NCBI GenBank assembly: GCA_035653295.1
Contig: DASRCB010000301.1
Span: forward strand, 1-17,452
Direction: 5' to 3'
Source of the DNA: DASRCB01 sp035653295
GTDB lineage: Bacteria > Acidobacteriota > Terriglobia > Bryobacterales > Bryobacteraceae
DNA: 17,452 bases
Below, piece after piece: positions 1 to 6,501 of the stretch. A model generated the notes under the pieces. It was given only the letters and a program-made list of their open reading frames with translations. It was not told the DNA's origin and made no database searches. Position numbers and translations under genes: made by a program. Numbering within the stretch: position 1 is the stretch's first letter; every line of letters begins with the position of its first letter.

Positions 1-570
1 TGGCCGCTGCTCCAGCGGCAGGCAGGAAGGGAAGAGGCCTTTGCCGGATTCGCGTCACGGGTCGTTGGCGAGTTCGCACAGGCTGTCGCGGCGCGCCTTG
101 AAGTATCCTGTGTGGCTTTGGACGGGGCCGAGGCGGGTGTCGTGAGGCCAGCCGACCTGTTCCGGCTCGACATCGATGCCGGAGGCGGCGTTCAGTACGA
201 GATCTTTGCCGCCATCCCGCCGGCCCTGGCCGTGGCTCTTGAAAACGACGAGGCGCGCCGGATCGCGGCTTCCGTCGACCTTCTGCTGGATGTCGAATTG
301 CCGGTCAGCGTGTCCTTCGGGCGCACGCTGCTGCCGGTACGCGAGGTTCTGAGGATGACCACGGGGTCCATGATCGAGCTAAACCGAAACGTAAACGATT
401 ACGTAGATGTGATTGTAAATAACTGCGTTATTGCGCGGGGCGAAGTGGTTGTTATTGAGGGCAATTACGGCATCCGCGTGCACGAGATTGTCAGCCGGCG
501 GGAGCGAGCCATGCTGCAGCACATCGGCCGCGGCGCTCCTCTTCAGCCGCTTGTGAAAGCGAGCGTCTAA
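1..570 (+). CDS. fliN: Flagellar motor switch protein FliN (5' end cut by window edge)
   Basis: The frame is open from base 1, so the gene is truncated at its 5' end; 189 residues are visible. A GTG at 112 lies in frame but there is no reason to start there, because the upstream codons read as ordinary protein. Visible residues about 94-170 form a SpoA (FliN/FliM C-terminal) domain: LLLDVELPVSVSFGR, then LRMTTGSMIEL, then a hydrophobic stretch ending in EGNYGIRVHEI. FliN forms the lower C-ring of the flagellar switch with FliM and FliG at the cytoplasmic face of the basal body. The preceding roughly 90 residues (VSCVALDG...YEIFAAIPPALA) resemble a CheC-like half domain, as in FliY or the FliM middle domain, so the protein is longer than a minimal FliN. 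Its TAA overlaps the next ATG by one base. Codons in about 379-480 are unusually AT-rich. The family call is secure; the exact FliN versus FliY type is not. Confidence 0.88.
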   Translation, partial: WPLLQRQAGREEAFAGFASRVVGEFAQAVAARLEVSCVALDGAEAGVVRPADLFRLDIDAGGGVQYEIFAAIPPALAVALENDEARRIAASVDLLLDVELPVSVSFGRTLLPVREVLRMTTGSMIELNRNVNDYVDVIVNNCVIARGEVVVIEGNYGIRVHEIVSRRERAMLQHIGRGAPLQPLVKASV

Positions 571-1040
571 TGGTTTCCATCGTGATTTTGACGTCTTTGA
601 CCGCCGCCGCGGCGCTGGCCGGGCTCGCGTTCGTGATTTTTCGACTGCAGCCACAGTTGAAGGACATGCGCGAGAAGCAGCAGCGCAGCATCAGCGTGGC
701 CGACCTCGCCGAATTCCGCGACGGCCTGGCGGAAGTCAGCCGCCGCGTGTCGCTGGTGGAATCGGACCTCGCCGCGGTCCCGGCCATGCCGCGCGGCGCC
801 ATCAACGTGAGCAAGCGCGGCCAGGTGATTCGCCTGCACCGCCGGGGAGATGATGTCGCCGAGATTGCGACCGCAGTGGGCCTGCGCCGCTCCGAGGTGG
901 ATCTGATTATCAAGATGCAAAAGCTGGTGGGGGCCGCCGCGGCAGCCCCCGTGACGGTGATGACGCCTGCGCCGGGGCCGGAAAGGCCCGACCCAGTGCT
1001 CGCGGCGCGGCCTTCGGCCGGCTCCATGCTGCGACTTTAG
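570..1040 (+). CDS. SwrB/DUF2802-like membrane-anchored helix-turn-helix protein
   Basis: This is a 156-residue protein of recognisable architecture but uncertain family. Residues 4-24 form one N-terminal membrane segment (IVILTSLTAAAALAGLAFVI). A charged, probably coiled-coil stretch follows at about 27-68. Residues 82-120 form a helix-turn-helix-like domain (GQVIRLHRRGDDVAEIATAVGL, then RRSEVDLII), and the tail is Ala/Pro rich. The same order (single membrane helix, coiled coil, small HTH-like domain) is seen in Bacillus SwrB and in DUF2802/DUF6115 proteins encoded in flagellar operons. SwrB promotes assembly or activation of the flagellar export apparatus. The ATG overlaps the fliN stop by one base (TAATG), so the two are probably translationally coupled. 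A role in C-ring or export-gate assembly is inferred from position and architecture only. The HTH-like part may bind protein rather than DNA. Confidence 0.6.
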   Translation: MVSIVILTSLTAAAALAGLAFVIFRLQPQLKDMREKQQRSISVADLAEFRDGLAEVSRRVSLVESDLAAVPAMPRGAINVSKRGQVIRLHRRGDDVAEIATAVGLRRSEVDLIIKMQKLVGAAAAAPVTVMTPAPGPERPDPVLAARPSAGSMLRL

Positions 1041-1044
1041 GGTC

Positions 1045-1071
1045 TAATGGCAGGGCTGCGCATGCGATATG
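1045..1071 (+). promoter_or_regulatory. Candidate sigma-28-type promoter of flgM
   Basis: TAAT at 1045-1048 is followed after 14 bases by TGCGATAT at 1063-1070. This resembles the sigma-28 consensus TAAA-N15-GCCGATAA, with CGATA conserved and spacing within one base. A start site about 7 bases further on would leave a leader of about 24 bases with a GAGG Shine-Dalgarno (1092-1095) before the flgM ATG. The 13 bases at 1063-1075 recur upstream of fliC with one mismatch. Autoregulation of flgM from a sigma-28 promoter is common in other bacteria. The call rests on pattern matching only. Confidence 0.42.
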
Positions 1072-1101
1072 ACCTGAGAGCTTAACGAAACGAGGCGTGC
1101 C

Positions 1102-1386
1102 ATGAGGATCAATGAGAGCTTTTCGGCCCCGGTAAGCACGGGCCGCACCACGGGAACATCGGCGGCAGGCAGCGACACAGCCGCGCAGTCCTCCAGCGCT
1201 TCGGCGGAGGATCTGGTGGCGCTGTCCGATGCTTCGGGTTTTGTTTCGCGGGCGTTAACCAGCGTTTCGCCGGAGCGTACCGCGCGTCTGCAGGCCATCG
1301 CCGCGCAAGTGAAAGCGGGCTCCTACAACGTCAGCGCCGACGCGCTCAGCGAATCGCTGGTGCGTGGCATGATGGCCGGCGCATGA
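1102..1386 (+). CDS. flgM: Negative regulator of flagellin synthesis FlgM (anti-sigma-28)
   Basis: This 94-residue protein has a disordered, Ser/Thr/Ala-rich N-terminal half, as is normal for FlgM, which must unfold to be exported. Its C-terminal segment (about 57-92) matches the FlgM sigma-binding helices: RTARLQAIAAQVKAGSY, then NVSADALSESLVRGMM, with the hallmark 'V..G.Y.v....la..l' pattern. FlgM binds FliA (sigma-28) and holds late flagellar transcription off until the hook is complete, when it is secreted. GAGG at 1092-1095 sits six bases before the ATG. The gene lies just upstream of the FlgN-like gene, flgK and flgL, the common flgM-flgN-flgK-flgL order. No fliA gene is visible in this window. 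Confidence 0.85.
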   Translation: MRINESFSAPVSTGRTTGTSAAGSDTAAQSSSASAEDLVALSDASGFVSRALTSVSPERTARLQAIAAQVKAGSYNVSADALSESLVRGMMAGA

Positions 1387-1390
1387 GGCG

Positions 1391-1753
1391 GTGATGCCGG
1401 CCGAGTCGACGCCGGACCGTGCTCTGGAACGAGCGGTCGCGGCCGTGGATGCAGTTATCGAATCGCTGGTGGAGATGAAGCCTGCCGGCCTTCGGCGCGC
1501 GCCGGGGCGGCTGAGCGAAGCAGTTGCCGCGCTGACGGGTATTCTCCAGCGCACCATCGCCGCCGGCGAAAAGCCGGCCATCGCATCCGCCGCGCGGGCG
1601 TTGCGCAAACGTCTGGAATCGGCGGCCGCGCTGCTTGCGGGCGCCCAACGGTGCTGCGCCGCGCCGCGGGACGAGGCAGACTTCAACGGCTACACGGCGG
1701 AGGGTGAGACGGAGAGGGTCCACAGTCCCGGAACTCTGCTGCTCGAGATCTGA
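1391..1753 (+). CDS. flgN: FlgN-like flagellar export chaperone
   Basis: This is a 120-residue, Ala/Leu/Arg-rich protein that looks entirely helical. Heptad-like hydrophobic spacing runs through LERAVAAVDAVIESLVEM and LSEAVAALTGILQRTIAAG to about residue 95. The tail is non-helical (DFNGYTAEGETERVHSP). FlgN proteins are small cytoplasmic helical chaperones that hold FlgK and FlgL for type III export. Sequence identity across this family is very low, so the assignment rests on size, helical pattern and its place between flgM and flgK. GTG at 1391 and ATG at 1394 are adjacent in-frame starts; GAGG at 1385-1388 overlaps the flgM stop and gives workable spacing for ATG 1394. The gene follows flgM by four bases and precedes flgK by 18. 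Confidence 0.6.
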   Translation: MMPAESTPDRALERAVAAVDAVIESLVEMKPAGLRRAPGRLSEAVAALTGILQRTIAAGEKPAIASAARALRKRLESAAALLAGAQRCCAAPRDEADFNGYTAEGETERVHSPGTLLLEI

Positions 1754-1771
1754 TCGCCAAAGAGAACGAAC

Positions 1772-3130
1772 ATGTCCAGCCTCTTTTCAGCACTGCACGC
1801 CTCAGCCAGCGCGCTCGACGTCCTCAACCAGGCGCTCGAGGTGGTGCAGAACAATGTCGCCAACTCGTCGACCCCGGGCTATGCCAGCCAGAGCCCGACG
1901 TCCATCGCGCTCCCGTTCGATCCTGCCGCGGGCCTCACCGGCGGCGTCAGGGCCGGCGCCGTGCAAAGCTCCCGGGACCAGTTCGCCGAGCAGGCGGTGT
2001 GGGAACAGCAGACCAGCCTCGGCTACAGTAACGGCCAACTCGATGGGCTCAACGCACTTCAACAGCTCTTCGATGTGACCGGCAACAGCGGCATCCCCGG
2101 CGCGCTCAACCAGCTCCTCTCGAGCTTCTCGAGCTGGAGCACTGAGCCCGACAGCAGCAGCGCACGCCAGCAGGTGATTTCCGCCGCTCAGGGCGTGGCG
2201 CAAAGCTTCAACACCGTCGCCAACGGCATCCAGCAGGCCGGCGACGGCGCGGCGCAGCAGATCGCTTCCACCGTTCAGAAAATCAACCAGCTCTCCTCGG
2301 CCATCCGTGACATCAACGTGCAGCGCCAGGAGCACGGAACGACCGACGCCGGAGTGGACGCGCAGCTCCACAGCGACCTCGAACAGCTCTCGCAGCTGGT
2401 GAACATCAACGTCCTGCAGAAGGACGACGGGTCCGTAACCGTAACCACCGGATCAGGAACGGCGCTGGTCATCGGACAGGACGCCACTCAGCTCACCACG
2501 GCCACTACATCGACGGGAGTGCAGGTACTGGATTCCAGTCAGCAGGATATTTCCGGGTCGCTCAGCGGCGGAACGCTGGCCGGTCTGTTGCAGTTCCGGA
2601 ATCAGACCGTCCCGGGGCTGCTCGGCAGTAACGGCGCCCTCAATCAGCTGGCCCAGTCCCTTGCCGATACGGTCAATAATCAGCTCAAGTCCGCGGGCGG
2701 CCCGCCGCTGTTCACATATACGTCCGCTGCCGCGGCGGCGCAGACGCTGGCGGTCAGCTCGTCGATAACTCCCGGCGCGCTGGTTGCCGCCTCGCCCGGA
2801 CCTCCGCCGGTTGCGAACGGAACGGCCAGCGCGCTGGCCGCGCTCAGCACGCAGCCCATCGCCGCGCTGGGCAACGTGAACCTGACCGATTTCTACTCGC
2901 AGATAGCTGCCGGCATTGGAACGGCTCAGAGCGCTGCATCGGCGGCGCAAACCACCGGGCAGCAGCTGGTTGCACAGGCGCAGAACGCGCGCAGCCAGGT
3001 CTCGGGCGTGTCGCTGAACGAGCAGGCCGCGGCGCTGATGCAGTTCCAGCAGTCGTATCAGGCCATCGCGAAAATGATCTCGGTTGTCGATTCGCTGACC
3101 AGTTCGGTCATCGATATGGTGCAGCAGTAG
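1772..3130 (+). CDS. flgK: Flagellar hook-associated protein 1, FlgK
   Basis: FlgK is the first hook-filament junction protein, exported through the flagellar type III apparatus and assembled at the hook tip. The N-terminus carries the rod/hook family signature (ALDVLNQALEVVQNNVANSS, then TPGYASQ at about 14-40). The C-terminus has the matching closing helix (VSLNEQAAALMQFQQSYQAI, then AKMISVVDSLTSSVIDMV). These terminal helices pair in the D0/D1 coiled-coil core. At 452 residues it is shorter than the enterobacterial protein (about 550), and the shortening lies in the central surface-exposed part, which is rich in Ala, Ser, Thr and Gly. AAGAGA upstream serves as a modest ribosome site. flgL follows after 13 bases. 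There is no frameshift or internal stop, so this is a compact but complete FlgK. Confidence 0.9.
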   Translation: MSSLFSALHASASALDVLNQALEVVQNNVANSSTPGYASQSPTSIALPFDPAAGLTGGVRAGAVQSSRDQFAEQAVWEQQTSLGYSNGQLDGLNALQQLFDVTGNSGIPGALNQLLSSFSSWSTEPDSSSARQQVISAAQGVAQSFNTVANGIQQAGDGAAQQIASTVQKINQLSSAIRDINVQRQEHGTTDAGVDAQLHSDLEQLSQLVNINVLQKDDGSVTVTTGSGTALVIGQDATQLTTATTSTGVQVLDSSQQDISGSLSGGTLAGLLQFRNQTVPGLLGSNGALNQLAQSLADTVNNQLKSAGGPPLFTYTSAAAAAQTLAVSSSITPGALVAASPGPPPVANGTASALAALSTQPIAALGNVNLTDFYSQIAAGIGTAQSAASAAQTTGQQLVAQAQNARSQVSGVSLNEQAAALMQFQQSYQAIAKMISVVDSLTSSVIDMVQQ

Positions 3131-3143
3131 AAGGAGAACGCAA

Positions 3144-4022
3144 ATGATCGACAGTCTGGGCGCCGGCGCATTGTTGTTTGCCGCCAACCTCGATATCACC
3201 CAGTCGCGCATCAATCAGCTGAACAGTGAAATCACCTCGGGTTTGCGCGTTTCCAAAGCCGGTGACGATCCCAGCGCGGTGCAGCCCATTCTCGCCATCC
3301 AGAGCGAGATCGCTCGCGTCACCCAGGTGCAGAGCAACCTCAACAGCGTGAGCGCGGAAACGGCATCCGCCGACTCCGCCCTGCAAAGCGCTACGAACAT
3401 GCTGGACAGCGCCCTCAGCGTCGCGGCGCAGAATTCCTCTTCTCCTGCCAGCGCCACAAGCATGGCCGCCGGCGCGCAGCAGGTGCAACAAATCCTGCAG
3501 CAGATGGTTAACATCGCCAATACGGCCGTGAACGGCCGCTACATTTTTGGCGGAGACGCGACCTCCACCGCGCCCTACGCATGGACGGCGGGCGCGGCAA
3601 CGCAGGTCTCATCGGCGCCCAGCACCCGCATCATTGAAGACGCGGCCGGCAATCAACTCCAGCCGCTTGCGGCCGCGCAGGACATCTTCGGCGATTCGTT
3701 TCAGGCGCTCGGGAAACTCGCGTCCGCGCTTGCCAGCGGCAGCCCGGACGCAGTGCAGTCGACCATAGCCGGTCTGAAGACGGCCCAGTCCACGCTTTCC
3801 GGCCAGCTCGTTTCGGTAGGCGACGCGCAGACCTGGCTTCAGAACGCATCGAGCGATGCCGCCTCGCGCCTTACCAATCTCCAATCGAGCCTGAGCGCGC
3901 TGCGGGACACGGACATGCCCACGGCGATTACGCAGCTGACCATCGCGCAAACGGCGGAGCAGGCCGCCATCCAGGCCGAGGCCCAGGTTCCGCGCACCTC
4001 GCTGTTCAATTATCTGGGGTAA
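3144..4022 (+). CDS. flgL: Flagellar hook-associated protein 3, FlgL
   Basis: The 292-residue product has the flagellin/FlgL N-terminal domain: INQLNSEITSGLRVSKAGDD at about 23-42, followed by PSAVQPILAIQSEI. The C-terminal helix is also typical (TDMPTAITQLTIAQTAEQAA, ending TSLFNYLG). The segment NTAVNGRYIFGGDATSTAPY at about 127-146 is the conserved FlgL 'G.yiFgG' signature that separates FlgL from flagellin. FlgL forms the second junction layer between FlgK and the flagellin filament. AAGGAG at 3131-3136 is well placed before the ATG at 3144. The length is normal for the family. Confidence 0.92.
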   Translation: MIDSLGAGALLFAANLDITQSRINQLNSEITSGLRVSKAGDDPSAVQPILAIQSEIARVTQVQSNLNSVSAETASADSALQSATNMLDSALSVAAQNSSSPASATSMAAGAQQVQQILQQMVNIANTAVNGRYIFGGDATSTAPYAWTAGAATQVSSAPSTRIIEDAAGNQLQPLAAAQDIFGDSFQALGKLASALASGSPDAVQSTIAGLKTAQSTLSGQLVSVGDAQTWLQNASSDAASRLTNLQSSLSALRDTDMPTAITQLTIAQTAEQAAIQAEAQVPRTSLFNYLG

Positions 4023-4064
4023 GAATCGCTCGATTTCGCCGCGGTTTGTCGCGACACGATAAGT

Positions 4065-4310
4065 ATGATGAGCGATACAACGCGGCATGCCAGACGAGTC
4101 CTGAGCGCATGGCAGGGGCGCGACAGCGCCGTGATCGAACAGGAACTAAGCCTGGCGCAGGCCTTTTGCGGACGGGCTCCCGGCGGCTGCCTCGATGACG
4201 AGCGCCGGCAGCTGCTGAGCGCCGTTGTCACTCACCTGCAAGGCGGGACAGCCGGGACCGCCGCGCTGAAGCTCCTGAACCATCTCAGCGCGGGCACGGT
4301 GCGCGGCTGA
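4065..4310 (+). CDS. Small helical protein of unknown function after flgL
   Basis: This 81-residue product is not recognised. It starts MM (ATG at 4065 or 4068) and is mostly helix-forming, with Arg/Asp/Glu-rich surfaces and regularly spaced Leu/Ala (RRVLSAWQGRDSAVIEQELS; LLSAVVTHLQ; LKLLNHLSAG). It has two cysteines (CGRAPGGCLD) about seven residues apart. No signal peptide or membrane segment is visible. It follows flgL by 42 bases on the same strand and is convergent with fliM eight bases downstream. No strong Shine-Dalgarno is present. A flagellar chaperone or accessory role is possible from its size and position only. Confidence 0.5.
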   Translation: MMSDTTRHARRVLSAWQGRDSAVIEQELSLAQAFCGRAPGGCLDDERRQLLSAVVTHLQGGTAGTAALKLLNHLSAGTVRG

Positions 4311-4318
4311 GGCTTCGT

Positions 4319-5275
4319 TCAGCTCCAGGCCACCGTTCCCAGCACCGCGCCGCGTTTTCGTCCGGTACTCACGATATGGGCATCGAACTGCCGCCGCCCG
4401 TTCAGCCGCACCTCGGCCGGATTCTGCGCCGGAACGTCGAACATCAGCACGTCACCCGCTTTCAGCCGCAGCAGCTCGCGCGCGGTAATGGTGACGCCGT
4501 TGAGCAGCGCGTCCATCTCGATGCGCGCGTCCTGAATCAGATCGAAAATGCGCTGCTGCTCCTCAGCCGTGGGCTCGGTTCGGCGAACGGCCCACTGCTG
4601 ATCGAACTTCTGGCGCATCATCTTCATCATCAGCGAAGGCATGGCGATGTTCAGCAGGCCCGTGCTCTCGCCGAGCTTGATCTCGATGCTCACCGCCACC
4701 ACCGCCTCGCCAGGCGCCATGAGGCGCAGCAGCTGCGGCTCGGTGTCCCGCGACTGGATGGCGAAATCGATATGCGCCACCGGCTTCCACGCCTCCTTCA
4801 GGTCCTGCAGCAGGATGCGCAGCATCCCGTCCATGAGCTCCACCTCGATCTCGGTGACCTCGCGCTCGATGGTGGCTGCGAACTTCCCGTTGCCCCCCAG
4901 AAGTATCTCCAGGATGGGAAATACCAGCGTGGGGTTGATCTCGATGACCGCGTTTCCTTCAAACGGGCGCAGGTCCAGACAGGCCATGAAACTGGGCGAT
5001 GGCAGCCGGTCCAGAAACTCGCCGTAGGAGACCTGCTGCACGCTGACGAGGTTCACCACTACGTAGGTCCGCAGGTACGCCGAAAGGCTGGAGGTGATGC
5101 TGCGGACAAAGTTCTCGTGCAGAACGTAGATGGAGCGCAGCTGCGACTTGGCGATGCGGTCGGCGCGCTGGAAATCGAAGGGATAAACGCTGGCGGTCAG
5201 CCCTTCATCACGCGTTTCCTGCGGCAGATCGAGTACAGGTTCGATGTTCTCCGGGCTGATCGGGTCGCTGGCCAT
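4319..5275 (-). CDS. fliM: Flagellar motor switch protein FliM
   Basis: FliM forms the middle of the C-ring, linking FliG to FliN, and binds phospho-CheY. The start chosen is ATG at 5275 (MASDPISPENIEPVL), 318 residues, preceded on its strand by a GGGG-rich Shine-Dalgarno; the longer frame to 5440 runs across the promoter of the divergent flbD and gives no family-like sequence. The middle CheC-like domain has YPFDFQRADRIAKSQLRSIY at about 28-47 and the LLGGNGKF loop typical of FliM. The last 80 residues are the SpoA domain (TARELLRLKAGDVLMFD, ending RGAVLGTVAWS). The N-terminal CheY-binding peptide, LSQxEIDALL in model FliMs, is only weakly kept as ISPENIEPVL. This is the only flagellar gene on the minus strand here, separated from fliN. 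Confidence 0.92.
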   Translation of the reverse strand: MASDPISPENIEPVLDLPQETRDEGLTASVYPFDFQRADRIAKSQLRSIYVLHENFVRSITSSLSAYLRTYVVVNLVSVQQVSYGEFLDRLPSPSFMACLDLRPFEGNAVIEINPTLVFPILEILLGGNGKFAATIEREVTEIEVELMDGMLRILLQDLKEAWKPVAHIDFAIQSRDTEPQLLRLMAPGEAVVAVSIEIKLGESTGLLNIAMPSLMMKMMRQKFDQQWAVRRTEPTAEEQQRIFDLIQDARIEMDALLNGVTITARELLRLKAGDVLMFDVPAQNPAEVRLNGRRQFDAHIVSTGRKRGAVLGTVAWS

Positions 5276-5321
5276 GAAATTCCCCCCGCGCCTTCCATGC
5301 ACGCCGGGTTCCGGCGCGGCC

Positions 5322-5337
5322 TGGCCCCGGAAGTGCT
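5322..5337 (+). promoter_or_regulatory. Candidate sigma-54 promoter upstream of flbD
   Basis: TGGC at 5322-5325 and TGCT at 5334-5337 place GG (5323-5324) and GC (5335-5336) exactly ten bases apart, the invariant -24/-12 spacing of sigma-54 promoters (consensus TGGCAC-N5-TTGC). The predicted start near 5347 would leave about 30 bases before the flbD ATG, containing GAGGG at 5366-5370. The site lies in the only divergent intergenic space of the flagellar cluster. GG-N10-GC matches occur by chance in GC-rich DNA, and no sigma-54 activator gene is in the window, so support is moderate to weak. Confidence 0.33.
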
Positions 5338-5377
5338 CGACAACCCTGCATACCGCAATGCCGCTGAGGGAACAATC

Positions 5378-5629
5378 ATGATTCGTGTCACGCGTCTGAA
5401 AGGCGCGCCGCTGGTGCTGAACTCCGATCTGATCGAGCATGTCGAGGCCACGCCGGACACAGTGATCGCGCTCACCAACGGCCAGAAGATCATGGTGCTG
5501 GAGACGCCGGACGAGATTGTCAGGCGCGTGGTCGATTTCCGGCGGTCATTCGCGTCCGGCCCGAACCGTGATGCAGCGCAAGCAGATAGCGCGCCGCTCT
5601 TCCCTCACGCTGAGGAGCAGAACGGGTAA
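5378..5629 (+). CDS. flbD: FlbD/SwrD family flagellar protein
   Basis: This 83-residue cytoplasmic protein matches the small FlbD family (SwrD in Bacillus). It opens MIRVTRLKGAPLVLNSDLIE and continues with the diagnostic TPDTVIALTNGQKIMVLET. In Bacillus, SwrD raises flagellar motor power and is linked to stator function, which fits its place directly before motA and motB. It should not be confused with the unrelated Caulobacter response regulator also named FlbD. GAGGG lies seven bases before the ATG. The stop overlaps the motA ATG (TAATG). The last 25 or so residues (polar, Ala/Pro/Glu rich) extend past the conserved core. Confidence 0.85.
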   Translation: MIRVTRLKGAPLVLNSDLIEHVEATPDTVIALTNGQKIMVLETPDEIVRRVVDFRRSFASGPNRDAAQADSAPLFPHAEEQNG

Positions 5630-6498
5630 TGAGCGACAAGAACAACAAGGCTTCGGGCGGCAGCGCGAAGCCGGACCTGGCGACAATCGGCGGGCTCGTG
5701 CTCGCCTTCGCGGGCATCCTTGGCGGTCTGTTGCTGGACGGTGGCAGGATCACCGACGTGGCCCAGATCACCGCCGCGCTCATCGTTCTGGGCGGGACCA
5801 TTGGCGCTGTCATGGTGACGACGCCGCTGCATCTGCTGGTCTCAGCCGTCAAAAAACTGACGGTCCTCTTCTTCGATCGCTCGCCATCGTTTTCCAACAC
5901 CATCGATCAGATCATCGCCCTGGCCACCCACGCTCGCACCAAAGGCATCGTTTCTCTGGACACGGAGATGGATAGCATCGCCGACCCGTTCCTCAGGAAG
6001 GCGCTCATGCTGGCCGTGGACGGCGCCGATCTGCAGGATCTTCGCTCCATGATGGAGCTCGACATTCAGGTCTTCGAACAGCACGGTGAGGCAGAAGCGA
6101 GGGTGTTCGAAGCCGCCGGCGGCTATGCGCCGACCATCGGCATCATCGGCGCGGTGCTGGGGCTCATTCAGGTAATGAAGCATCTGGAAAACATCGAAGA
6201 GGTCGGCCGGGGAATTGCCGTCGCATTCGTCGCCACCGTCTACGGTGTGGCCTCGGCGAACCTGTTCTTTCTGCCCGCCGGAAACAAAATCAAGGCGCGG
6301 CTGCAGCGGGCTGTGCACCTGAGGGAAATGATGCTGGAAGGCGTTTGCAACATTGCCGAAGGTCTGAATCCCAAGCTCATCCGTATGCGCCTCGAGACGT
6401 ATCTGGTCGGGGAGACGGCTCCCAAAAAGAAAGCCCCGGCGGACAAAGCGCCAGCCGCGGCTTCCCGCGGCATGCAGGCGGAATCGTCGGGAGCGTGA
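5629..6498 (+). CDS. motA: Flagellar motor stator protein MotA
   Basis: MotA forms the five-subunit ring of the proton- or sodium-driven stator in the inner membrane and turns the rotor through FliG. The 289 residues show four membrane segments: about 17-37, 47-74, 165-187 and 195-222. A cytoplasmic loop of about 90 residues lies between the second and third, containing ALMLAVDGADLQDLRSMMEL. The signature GGYAPTIGIIGAVLGLIQVM at the third segment and YGVASANLFFLPAGNKIK at the fourth keep the conserved prolines. The C-terminal tail is rich in Lys, Ala and Pro. The ATG overlaps the flbD stop by one base, and motB begins three bases after the motA stop. The family call is secure; the coupling ion cannot be read reliably. 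Confidence 0.93.
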   Translation: MSDKNNKASGGSAKPDLATIGGLVLAFAGILGGLLLDGGRITDVAQITAALIVLGGTIGAVMVTTPLHLLVSAVKKLTVLFFDRSPSFSNTIDQIIALATHARTKGIVSLDTEMDSIADPFLRKALMLAVDGADLQDLRSMMELDIQVFEQHGEAEARVFEAAGGYAPTIGIIGAVLGLIQVMKHLENIEEVGRGIAVAFVATVYGVASANLFFLPAGNKIKARLQRAVHLREMMLEGVCNIAEGLNPKLIRMRLETYLVGETAPKKKAPADKAPAAASRGMQAESSGA

Positions 6499-6501
6499 TG
6501 C

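Noticed and set aside
4055..4062. CACGATAA resembling a sigma-28 -10 box before the small gene at 4065.
   Set aside because: There is no TAAA-like -35 at the right distance, and the box ends two bases before the start codon, leaving no leader.
4306..4323. A short inverted repeat GCTGA/TCAGC between the convergent ends of the 4065-4310 gene and fliM.
   Set aside because: A 5-bp stem without a T-run on either strand is too weak to call a bidirectional terminator.
4376..5629. A 417-codon forward open frame across fliM and flbD.
   Set aside because: It is antisense to fliM over most of its length with His/Arg/Leu-rich, family-free sequence; only its end, from ATG 5378, is the real flbD.
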